64,000 nucleotides of DNA from Pseudooceanicola nanhaiensis (lineage in GTDB: Bacteria; Pseudomonadota; Alphaproteobacteria; Rhodobacterales; Rhodobacteraceae): NCBI RefSeq assembly GCF_020171315.1, contig NZ_JAIUZP010000005.1, positions 461,076 through 525,075 on the forward strand. Direction: 5' to 3'. The translations under genes and the position numbers were made by a program. The first letter of the stretch is position 1. Every line of letters begins with the position of its first letter. Shown here one piece after another: positions 1-8,401 of this stretch. Under the pieces are notes generated by a model. That model ran no database searches and was not told the DNA's origin. It saw only the letters and a program-made list of their open reading frames with translations.

Positions 1-331
1 GCGATTGCCCGCATGTTGCGCAATTGCTTCAATTTTGGCGCAGAGATCGCGACACAATCCAGGGTTGTTTCGCGCGGGCCGGGTGCCGTGGTATCTTAAG
101 GTCAGTCCCGGGATGTCTCCTCCCTGCCCGGGCCGCGGCAGGCGCCGCACGATGGACCGGGATGCGCAGCCATCCTGGTTCTCTCGTTTGAGTATCCGCG
201 ATCCCAGGACGCGCCCCGCAAGGCCGGGGTTTCTCCCCTGTCCACGGATTGCGATTGCAGGACCGTCCATGGCACAGGATGGTGCCACGGGATCACGCGG
301 CGGTGGCCGCGCAGAGGGGGAGCCAGACCAG
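1..331. other. Non-coding left edge of window
   Basis: No convincing gene is seen upstream of the phosphatase start at 332. The phosphatase frame stays open back to position 5, but the translation there is Arg/Pro-rich and low in complexity, and the ribosome binding site lies just before 332. The segment may hold the promoter, but no clear -35/-10 pair is visible. Confidence 0.4.
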
Positions 332-1090
332 ATGACCAAGACGCCGCGCGAGCTGCCGCGGGACCTGCATGGGGTCCACAATCTGCGCGACCTCGGGCAT
401 CTGCCGCTGGAGGCGGGGGGCCGGACGCGTCCGAACCGTCTGTGGCGTGGCGATGCCCTGCGTGGGCTGACCGCCGCCGACCGGGCTGAACTGGGGCGCT
501 GCGGGCTCAGCCACATCGTCGATCTGCGCGGCGAGGAGGAGGCGCAGCGCGCGCCTAACCCCGCAGATCGCCTGCCGGGCATCCTGCGCGCCCATGTTCC
601 GCTCTATGACGGCCTCGCCCCGGCCGAGCAGGCGGCACGTGATGCCGGCGACCGCTTCGACATGGCGGAGCGGTATCTGATCGCCCTCGACAGCTGTCGC
701 CCCGGGTTCTCCTGCGCGCTGCGCACCATCGCCGCGGCAGAGGAGAGCGGGCCGGTCCTGATCCATTGCACCGCGGGCAAGGACCGCACGGGGCTGATCG
801 TGGCGCTGCTGCTGCTGAATGCCGGGGTCACCCGCGCCGCGGTGATCGAGGACTTTGCCCTGACGGCCAGCCACGGTGCCGCGCTGATGGCGATGCTGCG
901 TGAGAGGATGTTGGACCGGGGCACACCGGCCGAGGCCGCCGACCGGATCCTCGCCAGCCCCCCGGAGGCGATGCGCCGGGTCATCGACTGGCTCGATGCG
1001 GGGTTCGGCGGGGCGGCCGGCTATATGGCCGCAGTCGGGGTTGATGCGGAGACGCGCGAAAAACTCGCGTCTTGGTTGATCTCGGCCTGA
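332..1090 (+). CDS. Tyrosine-protein phosphatase (Tyr/Ser phosphatase family)
   Basis: A 252-residue cytoplasmic protein of the dual-specificity/tyrosine phosphatase type. The cysteine-phosphatase P-loop C-x5-R is plain as HCTAGKDRTG near residue 145. The N-terminal NLRDLGHLP and the FRGDAL-like segment (RLWRGDAL) are typical of the bacterial 'Tyr phosphatase family 3' group. The start at ATG 332 is chosen because a GGGGGAG ribosome binding site sits about 8 bases upstream; the open frame extends further but reads as non-protein. It is a single gene followed by about 400 bases without a gene. The substrate cannot be told from sequence; phosphotyrosine, phosphoserine and phosphoinositide substrates are all known in this family. 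Confidence 0.85.
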   Translation: MTKTPRELPRDLHGVHNLRDLGHLPLEAGGRTRPNRLWRGDALRGLTAADRAELGRCGLSHIVDLRGEEEAQRAPNPADRLPGILRAHVPLYDGLAPAEQAARDAGDRFDMAERYLIALDSCRPGFSCALRTIAAAEESGPVLIHCTAGKDRTGLIVALLLLNAGVTRAAVIEDFALTASHGAALMAMLRERMLDRGTPAEAADRILASPPEAMRRVIDWLDAGFGGAAGYMAAVGVDAETREKLASWLISA

Positions 1091-1495
1091 CGGTGCGGGC
1101 GCTAAGTGACGTTGGGGCATGTCGTTTTTGGCCTGCGCCCCGAGGCGCGCCGCCAACACAATCCCGCAAAAGACGGCACGCGGCGCAATGCCTCAAATTG
1201 CATGCCTTTTACCTGTAAAATCGCTCAAGCCTTTGCCGTAAATGGATAAGTAAACCTATCCGGACGGCGCTGCCCTTGACACCCCGGGCAGCCGCGTCAT
1301 CTTTGACCCGCAGCCGGGCCTGCCAATTCAGGGCAGGCTGCAGGGAGGGCCAGCGTCGAAAACGACCAGTTGCCGCGCCGATGCCAAGGCTCCGGGCCGA
1401 TTTCGCCTGCCCGGATGCCGCGAGTTCGCAGGATGGCCGCCCGGCGCGTCCTGAAGATTTTTGAGCACGTACCACCCGACGGGAGGAGCAAGAGA
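1091..1495. other. Intergenic region upstream of the sugar ABC operon
   Basis: About 400 bases without a credible gene. It presumably carries the promoter of the ABC operon at 1496. A short inverted repeat, GGATA (1244-1248) with TATCC (1257-1261), is visible, but its arms are only 5 bases and it could be chance. No riboswitch or small RNA is recognised. Confidence 0.35.
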
Positions 1496-2848
1496 ATGAC
1501 ATTTCAAAGACCCCACCGGCTTCTGAGCAGCGCGGCCCTTGCGCTGGTTCTGGGCGCCGCCGCCGCACAGGCGCAGGACCTGCGGTTCTGGACCACCGAG
1601 GAACAGCCCGAGCGTCTGGCCAAGCAGCAGGAAATGGCCAAGGACTTCGAAGCCGAGACCGGTATCGCGGTCGAGGTGATCCCGGTCACCGAAAGCGAGC
1701 TGGGCACCCGCGCCACCGCCGCCTTCGCGGCGGGCGACCTGCCGGACGTGATCTACCACCCGCTGCAATACGCGCTGCCCTGGGCCGAGGCGGGGATCCT
1801 CGACGCCGATGCGGCGACCGAGGTGGTCGAGGACCTGGGCGAGGACACCTTTGCTCCCGGCGCCATGGCCATGGCGGCCTATGACGGCGGCGTGGCCTCC
1901 GTGCCGGTCGATGGCTGGACGCAGATGATCCTCTACCGCAAGGATCTCTTCGAGGAGAACGGGCTGGACGCGCCCACCACCTATGCCGCGGTCGAGGCCG
2001 CGCTCGACAAGTTGTCGAACCCGCCCGAGATGTACGGCTTCGTCGCCGCCACCAAGGTCGACGACAACTTCATGAGCCAGGTGCTGGAGCATGTCTTCCT
2101 CGCCAACGGGATCAGCCCGGTGGGCCCCGACGGGTTCATGGCGCTGGACGAGGCCAAGACCATCGAGGCGCTGGAGTTCTACAAGAAGATCGCCGAGGCC
2201 TCGCCCCCGGGGGATCTGTTCTGGAAGCAGTCGCGCGAGGTCTATTTCGCCGGCCACGCGGCGATGATCATCTGGTCGCCCTTCATCCTTGATGAACTGG
2301 CGGGCCTGCGTGACAGCGCCCCGCCCACGATCAACGATGATCCCACCTCGGATGAGCTGGCCTCCAAGACCGGCATCGTGACGAACTTCGCGGGCCCGTC
2401 GAACCCCGATGGCGCCGCATGGTCCGAGATGAACATGTTCGGCATCACCGTGGACGCCGAGATCGACGATGCGATCGACTTCGTGAAATACTCCATGGGC
2501 GAAGGCTACATGAACACGCTGGCGATCGCGCCGGAGGGCAAGTTCCCGATCCGCCGCGGCACCGAGGAGAACCCGACCGAGTTCGCCGACGCCTGGGCAG
2601 AGCTGCCCGTGGGCGTGGACCGCAAGGCGCCGCTCGGCGATCTCTACGCCCCCGAGATGATCGACGAGATCGTCGCGGGCCTCGACAGCGCGCAGCGCTG
2701 GGGCGTGAAGGACGGGCAGCTTGGCCTCGCCTCCAAGATGGTGAACTCGCAGGTCATCAACCGCGCCGTGCGGGAGTACCTGGACGGCGCGCGTGATGCT
2801 GCGGCCACCGTCGAGATGATGAACGACGAACTGGCCAAGATCCAGTAA
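1496..2848 (+). CDS. ABC transporter substrate-binding protein, sugar type (family 1)
   Basis: A 450-residue periplasmic solute-binding protein of the UgpB/MalE-like family 1. The N-terminus has a basic start, a hydrophobic core and an AQAQ cleavage region around residue 24. The mature part opens with LRFWTTEEQPERLAK and contains the usual ADLPDVIYHP and AGHAAMIIWSPF segments that line the ligand cleft. ATG 1496 is preceded by GGGAGGAG at about the right spacing; the frame is open further upstream but is unlikely to be translated. It is the first gene of an operon with two permeases and an ATPase. A GC-rich hairpin directly follows it, which often allows excess expression of the binding protein. 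The ligand is probably a sugar or oligosaccharide, which is an inference from the family only. Confidence 0.88.
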   Translation: MTFQRPHRLLSSAALALVLGAAAAQAQDLRFWTTEEQPERLAKQQEMAKDFEAETGIAVEVIPVTESELGTRATAAFAAGDLPDVIYHPLQYALPWAEAGILDADAATEVVEDLGEDTFAPGAMAMAAYDGGVASVPVDGWTQMILYRKDLFEENGLDAPTTYAAVEAALDKLSNPPEMYGFVAATKVDDNFMSQVLEHVFLANGISPVGPDGFMALDEAKTIEALEFYKKIAEASPPGDLFWKQSREVYFAGHAAMIIWSPFILDELAGLRDSAPPTINDDPTSDELASKTGIVTNFAGPSNPDGAAWSEMNMFGITVDAEIDDAIDFVKYSMGEGYMNTLAIAPEGKFPIRRGTEENPTEFADAWAELPVGVDRKAPLGDLYAPEMIDEIVAGLDSAQRWGVKDGQLGLASKMVNSQVINRAVREYLDGARDAAATVEMMNDELAKIQ

Positions 2849-2862
2849 CGCCGATCCTGACG

Positions 2863-2887
2863 CGGCCCCGCCTTCCCGGCGGGGCCG
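2863..2887 (+). terminator. Hairpin after the binding-protein gene
   Basis: A perfect 10-bp stem, CGGCCCCGCC (2863-2872) with GGCGGGGCCG (2878-2887), and a 5-base loop, followed by TCCTGTTT. It lies 15 bases after the stop of the binding-protein gene and before the first permease, so it is probably a partial terminator or an mRNA-stabilising hairpin that lowers permease expression relative to the binding protein. Confidence 0.6.
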
Positions 2888-2918
2888 TCCTGTTTCAGCC
2901 CCAATTTCCGGCCCCCTC

Positions 2919-4154
2919 ATGACCGACCTGACCCCTCCCACCCGCCGAGGCCCGCTGGCCAAGCGCGAGGCCCGGCTGGCCTGGGGCCTGCTGGCGCCCA
3001 CGCTGCTGAGCGTCTCCCTCGTGGTGATCGTGCCGCTGCTGGCGATTTTCTGGATTTCCTTCAAGCCGGTCGAGCTGGCCGACCTGCGTCCCACCGCGCC
3101 CATTGTCCGCGAAAGTCTGCGCGGCGAGGGCGATGACATGCGTGTGGAATACCGGCTGCGCAATTCCTCCCGGACCGATCCGATCGCGGGCGTCACCCTG
3201 AGTGACACGCTGCCCGAGGGCCTTGTGCCCACGGGCGAGGTCGAGGGCGCCTGTTCCCTCGATGGGCAGCGGCTGACCTGCGATTTCGGCGATATCGAGG
3301 GCGGCTTCAACGAGCGTATCCGGGTCCCCGTCACGCTGGAGGGCGATGCGGAGGCCGTCGAGGCGGCGGCCGAGGCCAGCGAACCCGTCGTCACCGGCAA
3401 GGGCCGCAACGTGCTGACCGACGCCACCTTCACGCTCGACAACTTCCGCATGGTCTTCGATGGCGGCGAGTTCTGGTCGGTTCTGGGCATCACGCTTTTC
3501 TACGCGGTCTTCGGGACCATCGGGGCGCTTGTAGTCGGTCTCTTCGCGGCGATGCTGCTGGACAAGAGCTTCCGCGGGCAGGGCATACTGCGCGGTCTCT
3601 ACCTCTTCCCCTACGTGGCCCCGGTGATCGCCGTGGCCTTCACCTGGGTGACGCTCTTCGATCCCTTCTCGGGCTCGGCCAATGCGTTGCTGGTGCAGAT
3701 GGGCGTGAGCAGCCAGGCGATCAACTTCTTCGGGGAGCGGCCGCTAGCGCTGATCATGGTCACGCTCTTCGAGATCTGGCGCTATTTCCCGCTGTCCTTC
3801 CTCTTCATCCTCGCGCGGATGCAGTCGATCGACACCGACATGTACGAGGCCGCGGACATGGACGGCGCCTCGCCGTTCCAGAAGTTCTGGTACCTCTCGC
3901 TGCCGCAGCTTCTGGGGATCCTCTCGGTCCTCTTCCTGCTGCGCTTCATCTGGACCTTCAACAAGTTCGACGACATCTTCCTGCTGACCGGGGGCAACGC
4001 GGGCACGCGGACCCTGACGGTGAATGTCTACGAGCAGGCCTTCGCGCTCTCCAACATCGGGGCCGGGGCCGCCGTGGCGGTGGTGGTCTTCCTCTGCCTG
4101 CTGATCTTCTCGATCCTCTTCTTCAAGACCATGAGCCGGGAGGAGGGACTGTGA
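2919..4154 (+). CDS. ABC transporter permease (MalF/UgpA type) with an inserted DUF11-like periplasmic domain
   Basis: A 411-residue inner-membrane permease of a carbohydrate importer. The first membrane helix spans about residues 24-48. The family normally resumes about 25 residues later with a TLxNF-type segment, here TLDNFRMVF at 172-180. Between them, residues about 58-165 form an extra domain: VEYRLRNSS, VTLSDTLPEGLVP and a pair of cysteines (C112, C121) in the pattern C-x8-C, followed by a GDIEGG turn. This is the signature of a DUF11/Ig-like surface-protein repeat, placed on the periplasmic side. The rest is canonical, with the EAA loop (YEAADMDGASPFQKFWYLSLPQ, split as YEAADMDGAS and FQKFWYLSLPQ) that docks with the ATPase. 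It is co-transcribed with its partners. Confidence 0.85.
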   Translation: MTDLTPPTRRGPLAKREARLAWGLLAPTLLSVSLVVIVPLLAIFWISFKPVELADLRPTAPIVRESLRGEGDDMRVEYRLRNSSRTDPIAGVTLSDTLPEGLVPTGEVEGACSLDGQRLTCDFGDIEGGFNERIRVPVTLEGDAEAVEAAAEASEPVVTGKGRNVLTDATFTLDNFRMVFDGGEFWSVLGITLFYAVFGTIGALVVGLFAAMLLDKSFRGQGILRGLYLFPYVAPVIAVAFTWVTLFDPFSGSANALLVQMGVSSQAINFFGERPLALIMVTLFEIWRYFPLSFLFILARMQSIDTDMYEAADMDGASPFQKFWYLSLPQLLGILSVLFLLRFIWTFNKFDDIFLLTGGNAGTRTLTVNVYEQAFALSNIGAGAAVAVVVFLCLLIFSILFFKTMSREEGL

Positions 4155-4204
4155 GGATGCGTTTCGCGATCACCACGGGCCGGGCGTCCGGCCGCGCCGT
4201 CGGA

Positions 4205-4228
4205 GCCTCCGGCGGGGATATTTTCGAA
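4205..4228 (+). repeat. Intergenic repeat motif, copy 1
   Basis: The motif GCCTCCGGCGGGGATATTTT lies between the two permease genes. A near-identical copy in the opposite direction lies after the ATPase gene (6552-6573). From memory, this motif is common between genes in Rhodobacteraceae genomes. Its function is not known to me. Confidence 0.5.
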
Positions 4229-4269
4229 CAGTGGATGAGAGGGCCCGTGCAGGCCCGGGAGGTCCGGGC

Positions 4270-5484
4270 ATGACTGCGATCCGTCAGGGACATGTGACCG
4301 GTGCGCTGCTTGGCGTGCTCTGGATGGCCGTGGTGGCGGTGACCGTGGCGGTGGCCATGTCCTTCGCCACCGGCGCCGGGTTCCGCCCCGGGCTCATCGG
4401 CATCCTCGTGGCGGGGCTCGTCTCGGGGCTGGCGCCGCTCTACCTGCCGAACCGCTGGGCGGTGTCGGGGCTGACTTTCGTCGTGGTCGCGGCGCTGAGC
4501 TTCGCGGGCGCGGGCCCGGTGCAGATCGGCTCCGGGGTCAGCGCGCTTTCGGTCCTCATCTCGCTGCTGGTGACGGCGCTCTCTGCCGGGATCGGCATGG
4601 GCGCGATCCTGAAGGGGGTGACACCCGGACCGCTGACGCGCCATGTCTTCGAGGCCGCGGTGATCCGCTTCCTCACCGGCTTCGGCTACATCTTCTTCAC
4701 CGCGATCGTGATCATCCCCTTTTACGTGATGGTCATGACCTCGCTGAAGAGCCAGCAGGCGCTGCTCCAGAACCCGCTCGACTTCTCGCTCGACCTCGGC
4801 CGGGGTGTCGATCTCTTCCGCTCCTACATCGAGCTTTTCCGGGACTTCAACTTCGGCACCTACCTCTGGACGTCCTTCTATGTCTCGGTGCTGACGGTGA
4901 TCATCACGCTGGCCTTCTCGATCCCCGGCGCCTACGCCGTGGCGCGGCTGCGCTTCCGGGGCGCCAAGGCCTTCTCCCGCGGGATCCTGCTGATCTACAT
5001 GGTTCCGATGATCGTCCTCGCCCTGCCGATCTACATCGGCTTCTCCATGGCGGGGCTGCGCAACACGATCTTCGGCATCGTGATCATTTACCCGGTGACC
5101 ACGATCCCCGTGGGGCTCTACATGCTGCAGGGCTATTTCCGCGGCCTGCCGGCCGAGGTGGAGGAAGCGGGGCTCATGGACGGGCTCTCGCGCCTCGCCG
5201 TGATCTGGAAGATCACCCTGCCGCTGGCGCTGCCGGCGCTGGCCTCGGTCTCGCTCTACGTCTTCATGATCGCCTGGAACGAGTTCCTGCTGGCCTTCAT
5301 GCTGCTGGACGACCCGTCGAAATTCACGCTCACCCGCGGGGTGACGATGCTCAATTCCTCCGAGATCCCGCGCCAGCACCTGATGGCCGGGGCGGTGATC
5401 GCCACGCTGCCGATCATGGTGATCTTCCTCGGGCTGGAACGTTTCATGACCAAGGGCCTGACCGCAGGCTCGGTGAAAGGATAA
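4270..5484 (+). CDS. ABC transporter permease (MalG/UgpE type) with a four-helix N-terminal extension
   Basis: A 404-residue permease, against the usual 270-300 for this family. The canonical part begins near residue 137 (FGYIFFTAIVIIPFYVMVMT) and has the EAA loop (EEAGLMDGLSRLAVIWKITL, around residues 300-320). Before it lie about 130 residues with hydrophobic stretches at roughly 10-30, 41-60, 66-82 and 90-113, so probably four extra membrane helices. The start at ATG 4270 is supported by GGGAGGT about 8 bases upstream; the longer frame from 4231 lacks such a site. It is third in the operon and ends 3 bases before the ATPase start. Long MalG-type permeases of this kind occur in alpha-glucoside systems, so that is one possible substrate class. 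Confidence 0.85.
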   Translation: MTAIRQGHVTGALLGVLWMAVVAVTVAVAMSFATGAGFRPGLIGILVAGLVSGLAPLYLPNRWAVSGLTFVVVAALSFAGAGPVQIGSGVSALSVLISLLVTALSAGIGMGAILKGVTPGPLTRHVFEAAVIRFLTGFGYIFFTAIVIIPFYVMVMTSLKSQQALLQNPLDFSLDLGRGVDLFRSYIELFRDFNFGTYLWTSFYVSVLTVIITLAFSIPGAYAVARLRFRGAKAFSRGILLIYMVPMIVLALPIYIGFSMAGLRNTIFGIVIIYPVTTIPVGLYMLQGYFRGLPAEVEEAGLMDGLSRLAVIWKITLPLALPALASVSLYVFMIAWNEFLLAFMLLDDPSKFTLTRGVTMLNSSEIPRQHLMAGAVIATLPIMVIFLGLERFMTKGLTAGSVKG

Positions 5485-5487
5485 GAC

Positions 5488-6534
5488 ATGTCTGCAATCA
5501 CGCTGTCTGCGGTGGAGAAATGGTATGGCGACGTGGTCGTCATCAAGGGCATCGACCTCGAGATCGAGCCGGGCGAATTCGTGGTCTTCGTTGGGCCCTC
5601 GGGCTGCGGCAAGTCCACGCTCTTGCGGATGATCGGCGGGCTGGAAGAGACCAGCCGCGGGCAGATCCTGATCGACGGGCGCGATGTCACCGATCAACCG
5701 CCCTCGGGGCGGGGCCTCTCCATGGTGTTCCAGTCCTATGCGCTCTACCCCCACATGTCGGTGGCCGAGAACATGGGCTTCGCGCTCAAGACCGCCGGCG
5801 CGCCCAAGGCCGAGATCGAGCAGAAGGTGGCCGCGGCGGCCGATGTTCTCAAGCTCGATGCCCTGCTGGACCGGCGGCCCAAGGACCTCTCGGGCGGGCA
5901 GCGCCAGCGGGTCGCCATCGGCCGGTCCATCGTGCGCGATCCCACGGCCTTCCTCTTCGATGAACCGCTCTCGAACCTCGACGCCGCGTTGCGGGTCGAG
6001 ATGCGCTACGAGATCGCCAAGCTGCACCAGCGGCTCGGCAAGGCGATGATCTACGTCACCCATGACCAGGTCGAGGCGATGACGCTGGCGGACCGGATCG
6101 TGGTGCTGGAAGGGGGCCATATCGCGCAGGTGGGCCGCCCGCGCGACCTCTACGAGAACCCCGCCAACCTCTTCGTGGCGCAGTTCATCGGCTCGCCCAA
6201 GATGAACGTCATGCCCGTGACCATGTCCGCCACCGGCTACAGCCTGCCCGGCGGGCGCGGCGGCGCGGCTGCGGGCAAGGGCGCGGCCACCCGCCTCGGC
6301 ATCCGGCCCGAGCATATCACCCTCTGCGCCCCCGGGGAGGGGCAGCTGGACGGCACGGTCGACGTCGCGGAATACCTCGGCGCGGATACGTTCCTCGTGC
6401 TCGACTGCGGGCTGGAGGAAAAGGTGACCGTCCGGGTGATCGGCGACAGCGCGCTGCGCCCCGGCGCCACCACCGGCCTTGCCTTCGATCCTGCGCGGCT
6501 GATCTTCTTCGACGCCAACGGCCAGGCGCTCTGA
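5488..6534 (+). CDS. ABC transporter ATP-binding protein (MalK/UgpC family)
   Basis: A 348-residue ATPase that energises the importer encoded just upstream. Walker A is GPSGCGKST (36-44), the Q-loop is [14 protein letters not shown], the signature is LSGGQRQRV (134-142), Walker B is AFLFDEP (154-160), and the switch histidine is in VTHDQ. The C-terminal part (about 235-348) is the TOBE/regulatory domain with GIRPEHITL. The length is normal for MalK-type proteins, which can serve more than one permease pair. ATG 5488 follows the second permease stop by 3 bases, with a purine-rich site (GGTGAAAGGATAAG) before it. It is the last gene of the operon. Confidence 0.92.
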   Translation: MSAITLSAVEKWYGDVVVIKGIDLEIEPGEFVVFVGPSGCGKSTLLRMIGGLEETSRGQILIDGRDVTDQPPSGRGLSMVFQSYALYPHMSVAENMGFALKTAGAPKAEIEQKVAAAADVLKLDALLDRRPKDLSGGQRQRVAIGRSIVRDPTAFLFDEPLSNLDAALRVEMRYEIAKLHQRLGKAMIYVTHDQVEAMTLADRIVVLEGGHIAQVGRPRDLYENPANLFVAQFIGSPKMNVMPVTMSATGYSLPGGRGGAAAGKGAATRLGIRPEHITLCAPGEGQLDGTVDVAEYLGADTFLVLDCGLEEKVTVRVIGDSALRPGATTGLAFDPARLIFFDANGQAL

Positions 6535-6551
6535 CCGGGACATTTTCGTTT

Positions 6552-6573
6552 CCGAAATATCCCTGCCGGAGGC
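6552..6573 (-). repeat. Intergenic repeat motif, copy 2
   Basis: On the minus strand this reads GCCTCCGGCAGGGATATTTC, matching copy 1 at 4205-4228 with one change over the first 19 bases. It lies between the convergent ATPase and AEC transporter genes. Confidence 0.5.
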
Positions 6574-6604
6574 CACGGCCCGTCAGGGCCGCAAAACATC
6601 GCGT

Positions 6605-6624
6605 GCGGGGGCGCCAGCCCCCGC
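6605..6624. terminator. Hairpin between convergent genes
   Basis: A perfect 8-bp stem, GCGGGGGC (6605-6612) with GCCCCCGC (6617-6624), and a 4-base loop. It lies between the ends of two converging transcription units. It has no T-run on either strand, so termination is plausible but not shown. Confidence 0.45.
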
Positions 6625-6655
6625 GCCGGAAGGTCAGGCTCCGATCAATCCGTGA

Positions 6656-7591
6656 TCAGGGCAGGACGGTGAGCCAGAACCACACGGTCAGCAGCGCCGT
6701 CGCCGTCGCCACCAGCACCGAGGAGGCAGAGACCCTAAGCGCCCGCCCGTAGATCGAGGCGAAGACGTAGGTGTTGATGCCCGGTGCCACCGAGGCCATG
6801 ATCACCGCCCCGCGCAGGTCGGCGGGCGAGAGCCCCAGAAGGACCCCCATGCCGAGCGCGATCGCCGGGTGCAGCACCAGCGACAGGAAGCAGATCATCG
6901 CGATCACCCGGCCGTCACCCTCCAGCTTGTAGCGCACGAGGATGCCGCCCACGGCGAAGAGCGCCACGGGCAGGGCCGCGCGGTTCATCAGGGCGATGCC
7001 ATCCCACAGCGGCTGCGGCAGCGGCAGGTTCACGATGTTGACGATGAAGCCCACCATCAGCGCCACCACCAGCATGTTCTTCGACAGCTGGCGCAGGATC
7101 TGCAGCGGCAGGCGGGCTATGCTCAGCCCGGTCTCCCGGGCGCGCACGACCTCCATTACCGTGGTGCCCAGCGTGTAGCCCACCGGCGCATGGATCGAGA
7201 TCACCGCGTAGGCCGCATTCAGCTCGTCCTGGCCATAGGCCCGTTCCACCACCGGCAGGCCCAGCATCATCGTGTTGGAGAACTCGGCGATGAAGCCGAT
7301 CACCACGCTGTCCTGCCAGCTGCGGCCAAAGACGAAATGCGCCACGAGGAAGCCCACGACGAAGGCCGCGAAGGCCCCGGTGTAGAAGGAGGCCAGCAGC
7401 GCCGGGTGCATCGCCTGCGCGAGGTCCAGCTTGGCCACCCCGGAGAAGAGCACGCAGGGCAGCGCGTATTTCTGGGCGAAGGTCATGAGCCCGTCGATCG
7501 CGAGGGCGGACATACCGCCCGAGCGGGTCGCGGCGTAGCCCGCCCCGATCAGCAGGAAGACGGGGAGGACGACGTAGAAGAGGGTTTCCAT
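6656..7591 (-). CDS. AEC family transporter (auxin efflux carrier/malonate permease type)
   Basis: A 311-residue inner-membrane protein with about ten hydrophobic helices in the two five-helix halves typical of the AEC/bile-acid-sodium-symporter fold. It starts METLFYVVLPVFLLIGAGYA and has the conserved FSNTMMLGLPV segment with its Asn-containing crossover in the first half and the matching SVAPGINTYVFA segment in the second. Members move organic anions such as malonate, malate or auxin-like acids; the substrate here is unknown. It is the last gene of the leftward housekeeping run, 9 bases after the MBL hydrolase stop. No strong Shine-Dalgarno is visible, so it may be translationally coupled. 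Confidence 0.85.
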   Translation of the reverse strand: METLFYVVLPVFLLIGAGYAATRSGGMSALAIDGLMTFAQKYALPCVLFSGVAKLDLAQAMHPALLASFYTGAFAAFVVGFLVAHFVFGRSWQDSVVIGFIAEFSNTMMLGLPVVERAYGQDELNAAYAVISIHAPVGYTLGTTVMEVVRARETGLSIARLPLQILRQLSKNMLVVALMVGFIVNIVNLPLPQPLWDGIALMNRAALPVALFAVGGILVRYKLEGDGRVIAMICFLSLVLHPAIALGMGVLLGLSPADLRGAVIMASVAPGINTYVFASIYGRALRVSASSVLVATATALLTVWFWLTVLP

Positions 7592-7600
7592 GGGGAGAAG

Positions 7601-8401
7601 TCAGGCCAGTGGGAGAGTGAGGATCATGCCATCGTAGGCTGCCGAGACATGCCCGGGCGTCTCCGCTTCGACCGTGGCATGGTCGAGGTCAATATGCATG
7701 TTGGTCAGCACGGCGCGTTTCGGGGCCATGCGGTCGATCCAGCCCAAGGATTGCGCAAGATGCGCGTGGGTCGGATGCGGATCGCGCCGCAGCGCGTCGA
7801 GCACCCAGATCTCCAGCCCCTCCAGCGCAGCCCAGCTTTCGGCGGGGATTTCCTTGACGTCCGGCAGGTAGGCAAGGCCCCCGACCCGGAAGCCGAGCGC
7901 GTCGATCGACCCGTGGTTCACCCGGAAGGGGGTGAAAGTCAGCGGTCCGCCAGGGCCGTCGATGGTCACGTCGCCGTCGATCGTGTGCAGGTCGAGGATC
8001 GGCGGGTAGGGCGAGCCTTCGGGTTGGACGAAGGCATAGCCGAAGCGCTGGATCAGCGCGTTCTGCGTGTCGCCATCCGCCCAGACCGGCAGGCGGTTCT
8101 TCATGTTGAAGACGATCTGGCGCAGGTCGTCGATCCCGTGCACATGGTCGGCATGGGCATGGGTGTAGAGCACCGCGTCCAGACGCCCGACACCGGCGTC
8201 CAGCAGTTGCGCGCGCATGTCGGGCGAGGTGTCGATCAGTACCGAGGTCATCCCCTCGGGGCCCACCCGTTCCACCAGCATCGAACAGCGCCGCCGCGTG
8301 TTCTTGGGATCGTTCGGATCGCACTCGCCCCAGAGCCCGCCAAGGCGGGGCACGCCGCCGGAGGAGCCGCAGCCGAGGATCGTGGCGCGCAGCTCGTCCA
8401 T
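7601..8401 (-). CDS. MBL-fold metallo-hydrolase (PhnP-like phosphodiesterase)
   Basis: A 266-residue cytoplasmic hydrolase of the metallo-beta-lactamase fold. It opens with ILGCGSSGGVPR and carries the zinc-binding HAHADH motif near residue 80, with further ligands in LDAL, NHGS and NMHIDLDH. This architecture matches PhnP-type phosphoribosyl cyclic phosphodiesterases and the family found next to tatD in many alphaproteobacteria. Its ATG overlaps the TatD stop by one base (TGATG), so the two are co-translated. The natural substrate is unknown; no phn genes are nearby, so a role in phosphonate use is not supported. Confidence 0.85.
   Translation of the reverse strand: MDELRATILGCGSSGGVPRLGGLWGECDPNDPKNTRRRCSMLVERVGPEGMTSVLIDTSPDMRAQLLDAGVGRLDAVLYTHAHADHVHGIDDLRQIVFNMKNRLPVWADGDTQNALIQRFGYAFVQPEGSPYPPILDLHTIDGDVTIDGPGGPLTFTPFRVNHGSIDALGFRVGGLAYLPDVKEIPAESWAALEGLEIWVLDALRRDPHPTHAHLAQSLGWIDRMAPKRAVLTNMHIDLDHATVEAETPGHVSAAYDGMILTLPLA

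Noticed and set aside
1244..1261. GGATA/TATCC inverted repeat as an operator of the sugar ABC operon
   Set aside because: The arms are only 5 bases, it lies about 235 bases from the start codon, and there is no regulator gene next to the operon.
1328..3493. Long open frame (721 codons) on the minus strand over the sugar-binding protein gene
   Set aside because: It is antisense to a clear ABC operon, has Arg/His/Gly-rich composition and no domain. Such shadows are usual in GC-rich DNA. The same holds for the long minus-strand frames over 4123-6576, 14042-17671 and 27417-31181.
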